Shown: positions 23,829-29,660, counted from the first letter of the stretch. The stretch: 36,327 nt of DNA from an uncultured Candidatus Saccharibacteria bacterium (GCA_937889535.1 CALBZW010000013.1:1-36327), one strand, 5' to 3'. Numbers and translations are program-made. The notes: generated by a model from the letters alone, not told the origin.

Positions 23829-24575
23829 ATGGCGGCACTGATCGTGATTTTAGTATTAGTATTGCTGGTAGTAATACCGGGGATTCGGATTATCAATCAA
23901 TACGAGCGCGGAGTAGTTCTCAGACTGGGTAAATATTCGCGAACGCTAAGCCCGGGGTTTAGGATTATTATCCCCTATCTTGATAAAATGATTAAGGTCG
24001 ACGTACGGACGACGCCGATGGATATCCCAAAGCAGGAGGTGATTACGCGGGATAACGTGACAGTCAATGTCGACGCGGTAGTGTATGCACGGGTGATTGA
24101 TGCGCAAAAGGCGGTGCTAGAAACAACGAATTATCAATACGCGACGAGTACATTTGCGCAGACCGCCCTTAGGGATGTGACGGGCAACTTTGACCTTGAT
24201 GAAATTCTGTCAAAACGCGATGAAATCTCGGCGCAAATTCGGGAAATTGTCGATGCGCAGACCGATAAATGGGGGATTGATATCGAGAGCGTGAAACTAC
24301 AGAATATCGAGCTGCCGTCAGACATGAAGCGGGCGATGGCGAAGCAGGCGGAAGCCGAGCGCGAACGCCGGGCGGCGATTATCACAGCGGAAGGCGAAAA
24401 GAGCGCGGCCGCAGCAGTGGCAGAAGCAGCAACAATGCTAGCCCAGACGCCAGGCGGCTTGAATATTCGGACGCTACAGACTTTGGAAAAAATTAGCACC
24501 GACCCGTCACAGAAGACAGTGATTCTACTGCCAAGCGACCTGGCGGATGGTGCGGCAAAGCTGATGCGGCACTAG
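23829..24575 (+). CDS. SPFH/Band 7 (stomatin-like) membrane protein
   Basis: 248 aa. N-terminal membrane hairpin (residues 3-20, ALIVILVLVLLVVIPGIRII) then the SPFH domain: NQYERGVVLRLGKYSRTLSPGFRIIIPYLDKMIKVDVR, TPMDIPKQEVITRDNVTVNVDAVVY, and YATSTFAQTALRDVTGNFDLDEIL. A coiled coil rich in Ala/Glu/Arg (KQAEAERERRAAII) follows, as in stomatins. These scaffold membrane microdomains and often work with an NfeD protease partner; no nfeD is nearby. Confidence 0.93.
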   Translation: MAALIVILVLVLLVVIPGIRIINQYERGVVLRLGKYSRTLSPGFRIIIPYLDKMIKVDVRTTPMDIPKQEVITRDNVTVNVDAVVYARVIDAQKAVLETTNYQYATSTFAQTALRDVTGNFDLDEILSKRDEISAQIREIVDAQTDKWGIDIESVKLQNIELPSDMKRAMAKQAEAERERRAAIITAEGEKSAAAAVAEAATMLAQTPGGLNIRTLQTLEKISTDPSQKTVILLPSDLADGAAKLMRH

Positions 24576-24652
24576 GCTCGACTGTAGTCGTTGAGCGCCG
24601 CGTGCGGTGGAGATGTTTTTCGCGTCGGGGATGAGTTTTGTATACTAAGGGG
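24576..24652 (+). other. Short intergenic gap before tRNA-Glu
   Basis: Contains a GC-rich imperfect hairpin (CCGC/GCGG near 24599-24608) followed after 9 nt by five T residues, which may end the SPFH transcript. Nothing else is evident. Confidence 0.35.
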
Positions 24653-24681
24653 TTGACGAGGGGAGAGTTTTCTAGTAAAAT
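24653..24681 (+). promoter_or_regulatory. Promoter of tRNA-Glu
   Basis: TTGACG, 17 nt, TAAAAT; the tRNA begins 9 nt after the -10. Confidence 0.75.
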
Positions 24682-24690
24682 GAGGGTGTT

Positions 24691-24765
24691 GGTCTCTTAG
24701 TATAACGGTTAGTACATCGGGTTTTCATCCCGACAACGCGGGTTCGACTCCCGCAGAGATCACCA
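24691..24765 (+). tRNA. tRNA-Glu(UUC)
   Basis: 75 nt including an encoded CCA. Acceptor GGTCTCT/AGAGATC (one G-U), D arm GTAT/GTAC, anticodon stem TCGGG/CCCGA with loop TTTTCAT (anticodon TTC), four-base variable region, T arm GCGGG-TTCGACT-CCCGC. Confidence 0.97.
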
Positions 24766-24807
24766 GCGGAGTGTTTTTATCTAACGATAAAAACACTCCG
24801 CTGTTTT
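24766..24807 (+). terminator. Perfect hairpin terminator directly after tRNA-Glu
   Basis: 16-bp perfect stem (24766-24781 with 24786-24801), TAAC loop, then TGTTTT. It starts at the first base after CCA. Confidence 0.88.
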
Positions 24808-24963
24808 ATATATCCTGCGGGAACGAACCTAGAAGCTTGTCAGAGATTCTAGGTTCGTAGGGGCTAGGAGGCGAGCGAAATATCCGCGCCAGCGTGGATA
24901 TTTCCGAGGCGACGCTGCCCCGCCGAGGTGCGTTAGCGCCGAGGTTTCCCGCAGAGATCACCA
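24766..24963 (+). repeat. tRNA-tail structured element, copy 1 (after tRNA-Glu)
   Basis: 198 nt running from the tRNA-Glu CCA to a second copy of the tRNA-Glu 3' tail (TCCCGCAGAGATCACCA, 24947-24963). Inside: P1 CTGCGGGA (24815-24822) with TCCCGCAG (24947-24954); P2 CGAACCTAGAA (24824-24834) with TTCTAGGTTCG (24847-24857); P3 GGGGC (24860-24864) with GCCCC (24917-24921); conserved boxes TAGGAGGCGAG (24865-24875) and CGACGC (24910-24915); P4 GAAATATCC (24877-24885) with GGATATTTC (24896-24904); P5 GGTGC (24927-24931) with GCGCC (24936-24940). The 5' strand of P1-P2 reads as the reverse complement of the tRNA T arm. Same plan as copy 2. Confidence 0.8.
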
Positions 24964-25036
24964 CGCCCGTGAGCGGGACAGATGTCGCGGCCATGGGTGT
25001 TTTTTGGTTGAGGGGATATGTAATCTTATCACGAGG

Positions 25037-25447
25037 CAAAGATCGGCACCGAACTGGGCAACCTAGAGGCAGCGGAGGGGGAAACCGTTGAAACGATTGT
25101 TGTTATCTGACGGGTTGACGTTAGTAGGATTGAAGTTGAGGCGGTAGGCGTAGTTAGGATTATTGCTGGCCGTACGCGACCAGTACCAGCCACCGTTGCC
25201 GACGTTGTTAGTAGAGCCGGTATTGATATTCACGTTGCCGCTACGGACAAAAGCCAGATCTAGACAACCGCAAGGCAAAGAAGTCGCTTGAGCTTAATTC
25301 CGGCCTTAGCCAAAATAAAATCTAACCTCTTTATCTCCTGATTGATGATATATGAGAGCAACTTCACGATCTTTGGATGGGGGCGGCGAGCAGCCGGAGC
25401 TTGACCTCGTTAGGCTGGGCGCAGATCCCATGGACGTAAAATCCACG
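25037..25447 (-). repeat. Template-repeat-like cassette B with conserved leader
   Basis: About 411 bp homologous to cassette A (27076-27491). Leader blocks shared by both: TGGAT...TCCATGGG, GAGGTCA.GCTCC, AAAGATCGTGAAG, then GGCTTTTGTCCGTAGC at the start of an Asn-rich reading frame, and a 3' block GTTCGGT.CCGATCTTTG after the stop. The leader has stops in its frames, so it is not coding. A possible extended -10 TGCTACAAT (25453-25461) lies 6 nt upstream of the leader. Confidence 0.6.
25063..25278 (-). CDS. Asn-rich C-terminal cassette resembling a DGR template/variable region (B)
   Basis: The reading frame ends LAFVRSGNVNINTGS...WYWSRTASNN...LNFNPTNVNPS...NGFPLRCL and stops at 25063-25065. 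This is the C-terminal part of a C-type-lectin-like/FISUMP-type domain used by diversity-generating retroelements as a variable region. About 17 of the last 60 codons are AAC/AAT, the adenine-rich pattern of a template repeat. The upstream frame only opens with TTG and lacks the rest of the domain, so it is unlikely to be a working protein by itself. Confidence 0.45.
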   Translation of the reverse strand: MPCGCLDLAFVRSGNVNINTGSTNNVGNGGWYWSRTASNNPNYAYRLNFNPTNVNPSDNNNRFNGFPLRCL

Positions 25448-25462
25448 GTTTTATTGTAGCAT

Positions 25463-25495
25463 GAAAAGAGGCTCTGATGAGTTACCACCAGAGCC
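25463..25495 (-). terminator. Terminator after the 25508 gene
   Basis: GGCTCTG/CAGAGCC stem with a 12-nt loop; on the minus strand followed by TCTTTT. Confidence 0.75.
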
Positions 25496-25507
25496 AAAAA
25501 CGGTCAA

Positions 25508-25957
25508 TTACTGAATGGCAGCTGCCTCCTGATTGAGAAAAGCAGCTACGCCCTCCAAATCTTCGCAAACTACAGCGCCATTGCGTACAAGATCACGCTT
25601 CATCTTTTCGATCCCCCGCCAAGTGCCAGCATCAAATTCCCGGCCACCATGAGCCTTAAGGAAGCAGCAAACGGTGCGATCGGGGCGCTTGTTGCTGTCG
25701 TCCGCGACCTCGAAAATACTGTAGAGCCCGGCCATTTCCGGCGTGAGAACATAGAGACAGAAGTCGTCATTGATCTTATGCCGATCTTCATTCGCCTGCG
25801 CGGCCTCGTTCCAGTCATCCACTACCGGGTTGAAGGCGTCAACCCTGCGATCCAGCATCGGCATCAGTTCTTCGCGCCACGTCGATTCGTTGCAAGTTCC
25901 GCCCAAAAATACGGTAATCTGTCCTTTGGTTGCATAATTTTCGTTGTTTTTCATCAT
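25508..25957 (-). CDS. Nucleoside 2-deoxyribosyltransferase-like protein
   Basis: About 149 aa; starts at the ATG at 25957 or the next at 25954, both after AAGGGTGGG. The fold markers are ITVFLGGTCNESTWREELMP (residues 14-33), FNPVVDDWNEAAQANEDRHK, and DDFCLYVLTPEMAGLYSIFEVADDSNKRP, whose Glu in SIFEV is the likely nucleophile of this family. These enzymes swap bases on deoxynucleosides or hydrolyse nucleotides; the single-domain form is common on phages and accessory islands. It sits between two tRNA-associated elements. Confidence 0.78.
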   Translation of the reverse strand: MMKNNENYATKGQITVFLGGTCNESTWREELMPMLDRRVDAFNPVVDDWNEAAQANEDRHKINDDFCLYVLTPEMAGLYSIFEVADDSNKRPDRTVCCFLKAHGGREFDAGTWRGIEKMKRDLVRNGAVVCEDLEGVAAFLNQEAAAIQ

Positions 25958-25990
25958 AAAACCCACCCTTCGTTTAGAAAAATTAACAAT

Positions 25991-26019
25991 GTAGTAACAA
26001 GAACATTAAAGCTAGTCAA
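25991..26019 (-). promoter_or_regulatory. Possible proximal promoter of the 25508-25957 gene
   Basis: Minus-strand TTGACT (26014-26019), 17 nt, TACTAC (25991-25996). The -35 is part of the palindromic repeat region. The upstream consensus promoter at 26163 is stronger. Confidence 0.4.
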
Positions 26020-26130
26020 TCAAAACATATTTTAGTATATGTTTTGATTACGGTAGCGTAATCAAAACATATTTTAGTATATGTTTTGATTACGGTAGCG
26101 TAATCAAATTATTGACCTGATAATGTTCTT
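25999..26130. repeat. Tandem palindromic repeat inside a 132-bp inverted-repeat frame
   Basis: A 42-bp unit is repeated exactly twice (26018-26059, 26060-26101) plus 7 nt. Each unit holds the dyad AATCAAAACATA/TATGTTTTGATT and a smaller TTACG/CGTAA dyad. The array is bracketed by AAGAACATTA (25999-26008) and TAATGTTCTT (26121-26130), and by GTCAAT/ATTGAC. It lies in the leader of the 25508-25957 gene. Confidence 0.88.
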
Positions 26131-26162
26131 ATGGCGAGGTATTTTTACCCACCAATGCTTCC

Positions 26163-26191
26163 ATTGTAGCATACTTTGCATAAAATGTCAA
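26163..26191 (-). promoter_or_regulatory. Promoter TTGACA-N17-TACAAT reading through the palindromic array
   Basis: Minus-strand TTGACA (26186-26191), TACAAT (26163-26168), 17-nt spacing, TGC extension. It gives a leader of about 200 nt containing the tandem palindromes before the deoxyribosyltransferase-like gene. Confidence 0.72.
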
Positions 26192-26289
26192 TATTTTTGC
26201 GCATTTTTGTCTGGTTGTCAAGGTATGAACAGGCAAAAAATGCCACCTCACCGTAAAGATGGCATTTTTATTCCTCGAAACCTTCAGTG

Positions 26290-26679
26290 TTACTGTGCGA
26301 GTCCGGCTTTTTCGGCGATCTGGCGGATGAGTTTCTTGCGGCCAGTGACCCAGAACTTATATTTCTTCGTCTTGTCAGTTTTCTTGTCATAAGCGACCAC
26401 GAGCATCCCCATCGGCAGAAGCCCGGCGAAGCATTTTTTCGCCTCGCGGATGTCGCTGTAGTCAATCGTAAGCTGGTTAACGCCGAAAGTCGTCATGAAA
26501 ACTAGTCTTTCCTTGGTAAAAAGCAAAGTTCCCTTGCGCCAAGTAGCAAAAATCGCGAAACTAGATGAAGCCCAGTTTGCGGTATAGTAAGATTCGACCT
26601 TGTCGTTGGAATTAATCGCATTGAGGTCGGTCAGAGCGCGCTGCCACCTTGATAGTTGTTTTTCGGAATTTTTTGCCAT
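26290..26679 (-). CDS. Small PH/GRAM-like domain protein
   Basis: 129 aa from ATG 26679 (MAKNSEKQLSRWQ), which follows GAAAGGAAACC. A helical N-terminus (to about residue 28) precedes a seven-stranded beta pattern: KVESYYTANW, GTLLFTKERLVFMTTFGVNQLTIDYSDI, MLVVAYDKKTDKTKKYKFW, then a final helix KKLIRQIAEKAG. This is the order expected of a bacterial PH/GRAM-like domain. Its ligand is unknown. Confidence 0.6.
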   Translation of the reverse strand: MAKNSEKQLSRWQRALTDLNAINSNDKVESYYTANWASSSFAIFATWRKGTLLFTKERLVFMTTFGVNQLTIDYSDIREAKKCFAGLLPMGMLVVAYDKKTDKTKKYKFWVTGRKKLIRQIAEKAGLAQ

Positions 26680-26719
26680 GGTTTCCTTTCGCAGTTTTGG
26701 GTTTAGATTTATTAGTTCC

Positions 26720-26728
26720 ATTGTAGCA
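26720..26728 (-). promoter_or_regulatory. Promoter of the PH/GRAM-like gene
   Basis: Minus-strand TGCTACAAT, TACAAT at 26720-26725, divergent from the tRNA-Arg promoter; weak -35. Confidence 0.55.
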
Positions 26729-26759
26729 TAGTTTAAGGATTTCGTGAGAGAGCGTTTCA

Positions 26760-26768
26760 TGCTATAAT
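26760..26768 (+). promoter_or_regulatory. Extended -10 promoter of tRNA-Arg
   Basis: TGCTATAAT; the tRNA starts 8 nt after the -10. No good -35. Confidence 0.65.
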
Positions 26769-26776
26769 ATCCCTGT

Positions 26777-26851
26777 GGCGCCATCGTTCAACGGATAGGA
26801 CATAGACCCTCTAAGTCTACAATGCTGGTTCGATTCCAGCTGGCGCTACCA
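26777..26851 (+). tRNA. tRNA-Arg(UCU)
   Basis: 75 nt including an encoded CCA. Acceptor GGCGCCA/TGGCGCT (G1-U72), D arm GTTC/GGAC, anticodon stem TAGAC/GTCTA with loop CCTCTAA (anticodon TCT), T arm GCTGG-TTCGATT-CCAGC. Position 33 is C instead of the near-universal U. Confidence 0.93.
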
Positions 26852-26891
26852 GAGAATGATATAGACATTTTGTCTATATCATTCTCTGTCT
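26851..26891 (+). terminator. Perfect hairpin directly after tRNA-Arg
   Basis: 17-bp perfect stem (26851-26867 with 26871-26887), 3-nt TTT loop, followed by GTCTT. A poor U-run but a very stable stem, placed as after tRNA-Glu. Confidence 0.7.
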
Positions 26892-27048
26892 TAATACCTC
26901 CGGCTGGAAGCGAACCGCTCCCGCTGGGGAGTGGTTCGCAGGCGGTAGGAGGCGAGTGAAACTCGCGCATTTTATGCGGGAGTTTCTGAGTCGACGCCCC
27001 GCCGTTGCGGCGAGCAAAGCGAGTCGTAACTTCCAGCTGACGCTACCA
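26852..27048 (+). repeat. tRNA-tail structured element, copy 2 (after tRNA-Arg)
   Basis: 197 nt from the tRNA-Arg CCA to a copy of the tRNA-Arg 3' tail (TTCCAGCTGACGCTACCA, 27031-27048; one mismatch). P1 GCTGGAA (26903-26909) with TTCCAGC (27031-27037); P2 GCGAACC (26910-26916) with GGTTCGC (26933-26939); P3 GGCGG (26941-26945) with CCGCC (26999-27003); boxes TAGGAGGCGAG (26946-26956) and CGACGC (26992-26997); P4 GAAACTC (26958-26964) with GAGTTTC (26980-26986); P5 GTTGCGGC (27004-27011) with GTCGTAAC (27023-27030). Box spacing relative to P3 and P4 is identical to copy 1, while stem sequences differ but still pair. Confidence 0.8.
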
Positions 27049-27075
27049 ATTGCGTCGTCTATGTTAAACTTAGGT

Positions 27076-27491
27076 TATGGATATTTATCCATGGGGACTG
27101 TAAGTGGCAATTGAGGTCATGCTCCAGCCGCTTGATGTCCTCTGATAAAAAGATCGTGAAGCTGTTCTCTCGAGTTTGGGGATTAGAAATAAGAGAGGCT
27201 AGGGTAAATTAGCCTTATTCATGGATAGGGCTAGATAGAGTCAGCTTCTTCTGTATACGTCGCGCAGATGTTTTTGGCTTTTGTCCGTAGCGATGCTGTC
27301 CGTCTCGTTGAGGGTAGTGTAAGGTACGCTGGCAACAACGGCTACGGATGGTCGCGTACGGCCAACTCGTCTACCAACGCATACTACTTGAACATGAATC
27401 CTACGAATGTCAATCCGTCAAACAACACAAACCGTTACTACGGTTTCCCCCTCCGCTGCCTCTAGACTGTCCGGTTCGGTACCGATCTTTG
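27076..27491 (+). repeat. Template-repeat-like cassette A with conserved leader
   Basis: About 416 bp homologous to cassette B on the opposite strand. The leader (27078-27280) contains ATGGATATTTATCCAT, a dyad, then GAGGTCATGCTCC and AAAGATCGTGAAG; the cassette proper starts at GGCTTTTGTCCGTAGC and the shared 3' block ends at 27491 with the TCGGTACCGA palindrome, similar to the hairpin found just after DGR variable regions. Confidence 0.6.
27268..27465 (+). CDS. Asn-rich C-terminal cassette resembling a DGR template/variable region (A)
   Basis: 65 codons from an ATG at 27268 with no ribosome-binding site. Pattern LAFVRSDAVRLVEG...GYGWSRTANSS...LNMNPTNVNPS...YYGFPLRCL and stop. The invariant blocks WSRTA, NPTNVNPS and GFPLRCL match cassette B, while positions between them differ, many at AAY codons. 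The N-terminal part of the lectin-like domain is missing. It is probably a silent or template copy for a target gene elsewhere. Confidence 0.45.
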   Translation: MFLAFVRSDAVRLVEGSVRYAGNNGYGWSRTANSSTNAYYLNMNPTNVNPSNNTNRYYGFPLRCL

Positions 27492-27494
27492 AAG

Positions 27495-27527
27495 AGTCCT
27501 CGCTGACCGTAGCGAGGACTGAAGTTT
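27495..27527 (+). terminator. Hairpin after cassette A
   Basis: AGTCCTCGCT/AGCGAGGACT perfect 10-bp stem followed by GAAGTTTTG; it would end a cassette A transcript. Confidence 0.65.
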
Positions 27528-27565
27528 TGCTTAAAATGTAAATACGAACATTAATGAATGAAAAG

Positions 27566-27605
27566 ACCCCGACCATCACAGAAATTGTATATAGATGGTC
27601 AGGGT
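27566..27605 (-). terminator. Terminator after the split 27660-28191 gene
   Basis: ACCCTGACCATC/GATGGTCGGGGT stem; minus strand followed by CTTTT. Confidence 0.7.
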
Positions 27606-27659
27606 TAATTTTGTTGATGACAAAATGTTGCGGAAGCAATCTGGGAGAGGCATAAAGCG

Positions 27660-28191
27660 TCAGCTTTGCTCGTTAATAATGTCCAAAATCGCATCAATGA
27701 TCTCATCCGTACGATCGAGATGGCTTTCGGCGATATAGACAACCAGCTCATAGCCTCTAGCATAGACATCCTCTGTTACACCAGGCAACTGACGAATATG
27801 ACCAACCAGGCTTAATATGTGGTCGACGCCAATATTCAACGGGTCATGTTGCGGATCATCCAAGAATATCTCGTACCCCCCCGCACAGGCTGCCGCTTCC
27901 AACGAAAAAGTCGGGCGCAATTGGTTCGGCAAAGACGAATGTAAGCCGCGCGGAATTCGATCCAATCTTGACAATGAATTTGGTGCCGTCGTCGTTTACA
28001 ATCTCCTTATAAACCGTTTCGGTTTTCTGGACCACTACACCGTCGCCGTTTACTGCTTCAGGTTTGGCGGGAGTCAATGTTGCCTCGGAGATCGGTGTCG
28101 CCTTAGAAGCTACACTGGCATGTAGACCAGCGCCCAGACACAGTGCTACAAAAAAGATTGCCACATACCCCATAATCTTCTTTTTATCCAT
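27660..28191 (-). pseudogene. Membrane-anchored protein split by a +1 shift in a G7 tract
   Basis: The frame from ATG 28191 (AAGGAGGG ribosome site) encodes a signal/anchor helix (GYVAIFFVALCLGAGLHASV) and an external domain, then at the minus-strand G7 run (27876-27882) it ends a few codons later. Dropping one G joins it to the second frame, ...SGSLCGG then YEIFLDDPQHDPLNIGVDHI to ...IIDAILDIINEQS, giving one protein of about 176 aa. The break is a phase-variable switch, a true mutation or a homopolymer error. No family recognised. Confidence 0.75.
27876..27882 (-). repeat. G7 homopolymer tract at the frameshift
   Basis: Seven consecutive G on the coding strand exactly at the point where the two frames must join; six would restore one open frame. 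Confidence 0.85.
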
Positions 28192-28356
28192 AATGTACCC
28201 TCCTTGCTTAAAGTCCGATGGACTGTAGAATATGGGAAGAAAACTGGTGTTTTCGCCCTAGATACCCGCCAAAAAGACGGAGATTTAGGGCAAAAACACG
28301 CTTTTTTGTCATCACAAAGAGCGTAACCACAACAGATATTTCATGGTTATACTTTC
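28192..28356 (-). promoter_or_regulatory. Structured leader of the split gene
   Basis: About 160 nt of leader with AACC/GGTT and a long stem: GTGTTTTTGCCCTA (28282-28295) pairs with TAGGGCGAAAACAC (28243-28256). A small AGTCC/GGACT hairpin precedes the ribosome-binding site. Confidence 0.55.
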
Positions 28357-28385
28357 ATTATAGCACACTTATCTCAAAAAGTCAA
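28357..28385 (-). promoter_or_regulatory. Promoter TTGACT-N17-TATAAT of the split gene
   Basis: Minus-strand TTGACT (28380-28385), TATAAT (28357-28362), 17-nt spacing, TGC extension. Confidence 0.8.
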
Positions 28386-28414
28386 TGCCCCACCCCTGTC
28401 CTCCGAGACTGAGA

Positions 28415-29242
28415 TTATTTCACTAGCTTATAATAAATTGAGGGCGCAAAGCGTACAGGGGCGAGGAGTTTCTGGGCGCCTTTTTCGAGTCGGACGAGAT
28501 TTTTCGTGCCGAAAAGTTTTTTCAGTTTCGCGCTGCGGAAGTTTGAAACGGATAAAACTTCGTCGATTTTGAAGCCAGAATGCTTGAAAATGCCCTCAAT
28601 ATACTTCGGATGGTAATTATAAAACCCGTCCGCGTCAATCTCCCTCAGATGTACTGGTTCGAGACTAAAAGGATTCAAATCGGTCTTTTTCGTCCAATAG
28701 CGCACCATACGCGGCAAGGTACGCTTGTTCGCAACTTCGATCACAGCGACGCCGCCCGGCTTCAATACACGATAAAGCTCATCGGAGACTTTTTGCATAT
28801 CCTTGAAGTGGTGCGTAGCGCGAATCATCATCAAGGCATCAAAACTATCATCTTTGAATGGCAAGCTATAAATATCGCCAGCCTTTGTCTTGAGCCGATC
28901 GCCATGAATCTCATGCGCCTGCTTCAGCTCGGTCTCAGAATAGTCGAACAAGGTTGCGGATTTCGCGCGGGGCAAGTATTCATCAGCGAGACGACCATAG
29001 CCACCAGCGATATCGACAAACTCGTCCATCTCAGTCGGTAATAATCGGCGAATCGCCATACGATCAGCAGCGTCTTCGTACTTGCGATCAGCGTCTTCCC
29101 AGAAAATTTTCTTATAATCATATCCGTTATAATCGGAAATGCTTTTTGGTCTCTTCGCACTAGATTTAACTGATTTTTTAGAGTCGGCGTTCGACTGGGG
29201 CTTGGTGGATTTTTTAGATGATTTCGCAGTTTGTTCACTCAT
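28415..29242 (-). CDS. Class I SAM-dependent methyltransferase
   Basis: 275 aa. The first 35 residues are Ser/Lys-rich and probably disordered. The methyltransferase fold has motif I FVDIAGGYGRLADEYL (residues 76-91), an acidic residue in SATLFDYSET, the motif DSFDALMMIRATHHFKDM and VLKPGGVAVIEVANKR. The substrate is not evident; related enzymes modify small molecules, quinones or RNA. It is preceded by a -10 box 10 nt before the ATG. Confidence 0.85.
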   Translation of the reverse strand: MSEQTAKSSKKSTKPQSNADSKKSVKSSAKRPKSISDYNGYDYKKIFWEDADRKYEDAADRMAIRRLLPTEMDEFVDIAGGYGRLADEYLPRAKSATLFDYSETELKQAHEIHGDRLKTKAGDIYSLPFKDDSFDALMMIRATHHFKDMQKVSDELYRVLKPGGVAVIEVANKRTLPRMVRYWTKKTDLNPFSLEPVHLREIDADGFYNYHPKYIEGIFKHSGFKIDEVLSVSNFRSAKLKKLFGTKNLVRLEKGAQKLLAPVRFAPSIYYKLVK

Positions 29243-29252
29243 AACTGACCTT

Positions 29253-29261
29253 ATTATAGCA
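29253..29261 (-). promoter_or_regulatory. Extended -10 promoter of the methyltransferase gene
   Basis: Minus-strand TGCTATAAT (TATAAT 29253-29258), 10 nt before the ATG; it overlaps the end of the upstream YjbR-like gene. Confidence 0.6.
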
Positions 29262-29263
29262 TA

Positions 29264-29653
29264 TTAGAGAGGCTGCGGGTGGGGTTTACGGGATTTTGAC
29301 TGCGTGAAACCGTAGCTCAGATCAATTAGGCTATGAATACGGTCAGCCGGGCAGCTCCCGTCAAGCAAAAGCGTAATCCAGTGGCGCTTGTTCATGTGGT
29401 AGGCGGGCAAAATTCCAGGTTCGCACACCAGCTCTTCGATCAGATCTGGGTCAGACTTGAGGTTGATAATGTCAACTAACCCTTCGCGGTCAATACCTAG
29501 GGTTTGATATTGCAGCGCCATAATTAGAGCAAACCATTTATGATTGTCGACGTGGCGAAAAACGGTATATTCTGGCGAGTCTTCCCAGGGATAATCTTGG
29601 GCAATGCCACCAAAGCCTCCATGAATAAAATGTTCAGTTTGCTCGCGGTTCAT
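29264..29653 (-). CDS. YjbR/MmcQ-like protein
   Basis: 129 aa, normal length. The order YTVFRHVDNHKWFALIM, VDIINLKSDPDLIEEL, GILPAYHMNKRHWITLLLDG and IHSLIDLSYGFTQ matches the MmcQ/YjbR family, a CyaY-like fold that may bind DNA. Its role is unknown. The -10 is 7 nt before the ATG. Confidence 0.88.
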   Translation of the reverse strand: MNREQTEHFIHGGFGGIAQDYPWEDSPEYTVFRHVDNHKWFALIMALQYQTLGIDREGLVDIINLKSDPDLIEELVCEPGILPAYHMNKRHWITLLLDGSCPADRIHSLIDLSYGFTQSKSRKPHPQPL

Positions 29654-29660
29654 GGGTTGT

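Noticed and set aside
24966..25036. Possible tRNA or further element between the Glu element and cassette B
   Set aside because: I could not form a cloverleaf or match it to the Arg locus; it contains only a short CGCCCGTGAGCGGG hairpin and a T-run.
25306..25497. 63-codon frame on the minus strand, upstream of cassette B
   Set aside because: It crosses the terminator of the neighbouring gene and the non-coding conserved leader, and is not open in the homologous cassette A leader.
24766..27048. A CRISPR array, because of repeated dyads among short units
   Set aside because: There are only two tRNA-tail elements about 2 kb apart and one pair of identical 42-bp units with no spacers; no cas genes are present.
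24691..27048. Group I or group II introns inserted in tRNA genes
   Set aside because: Both tRNAs are uninterrupted and the elements begin after CCA; none of the intron core motifs I would look for is visible in 150 nt.
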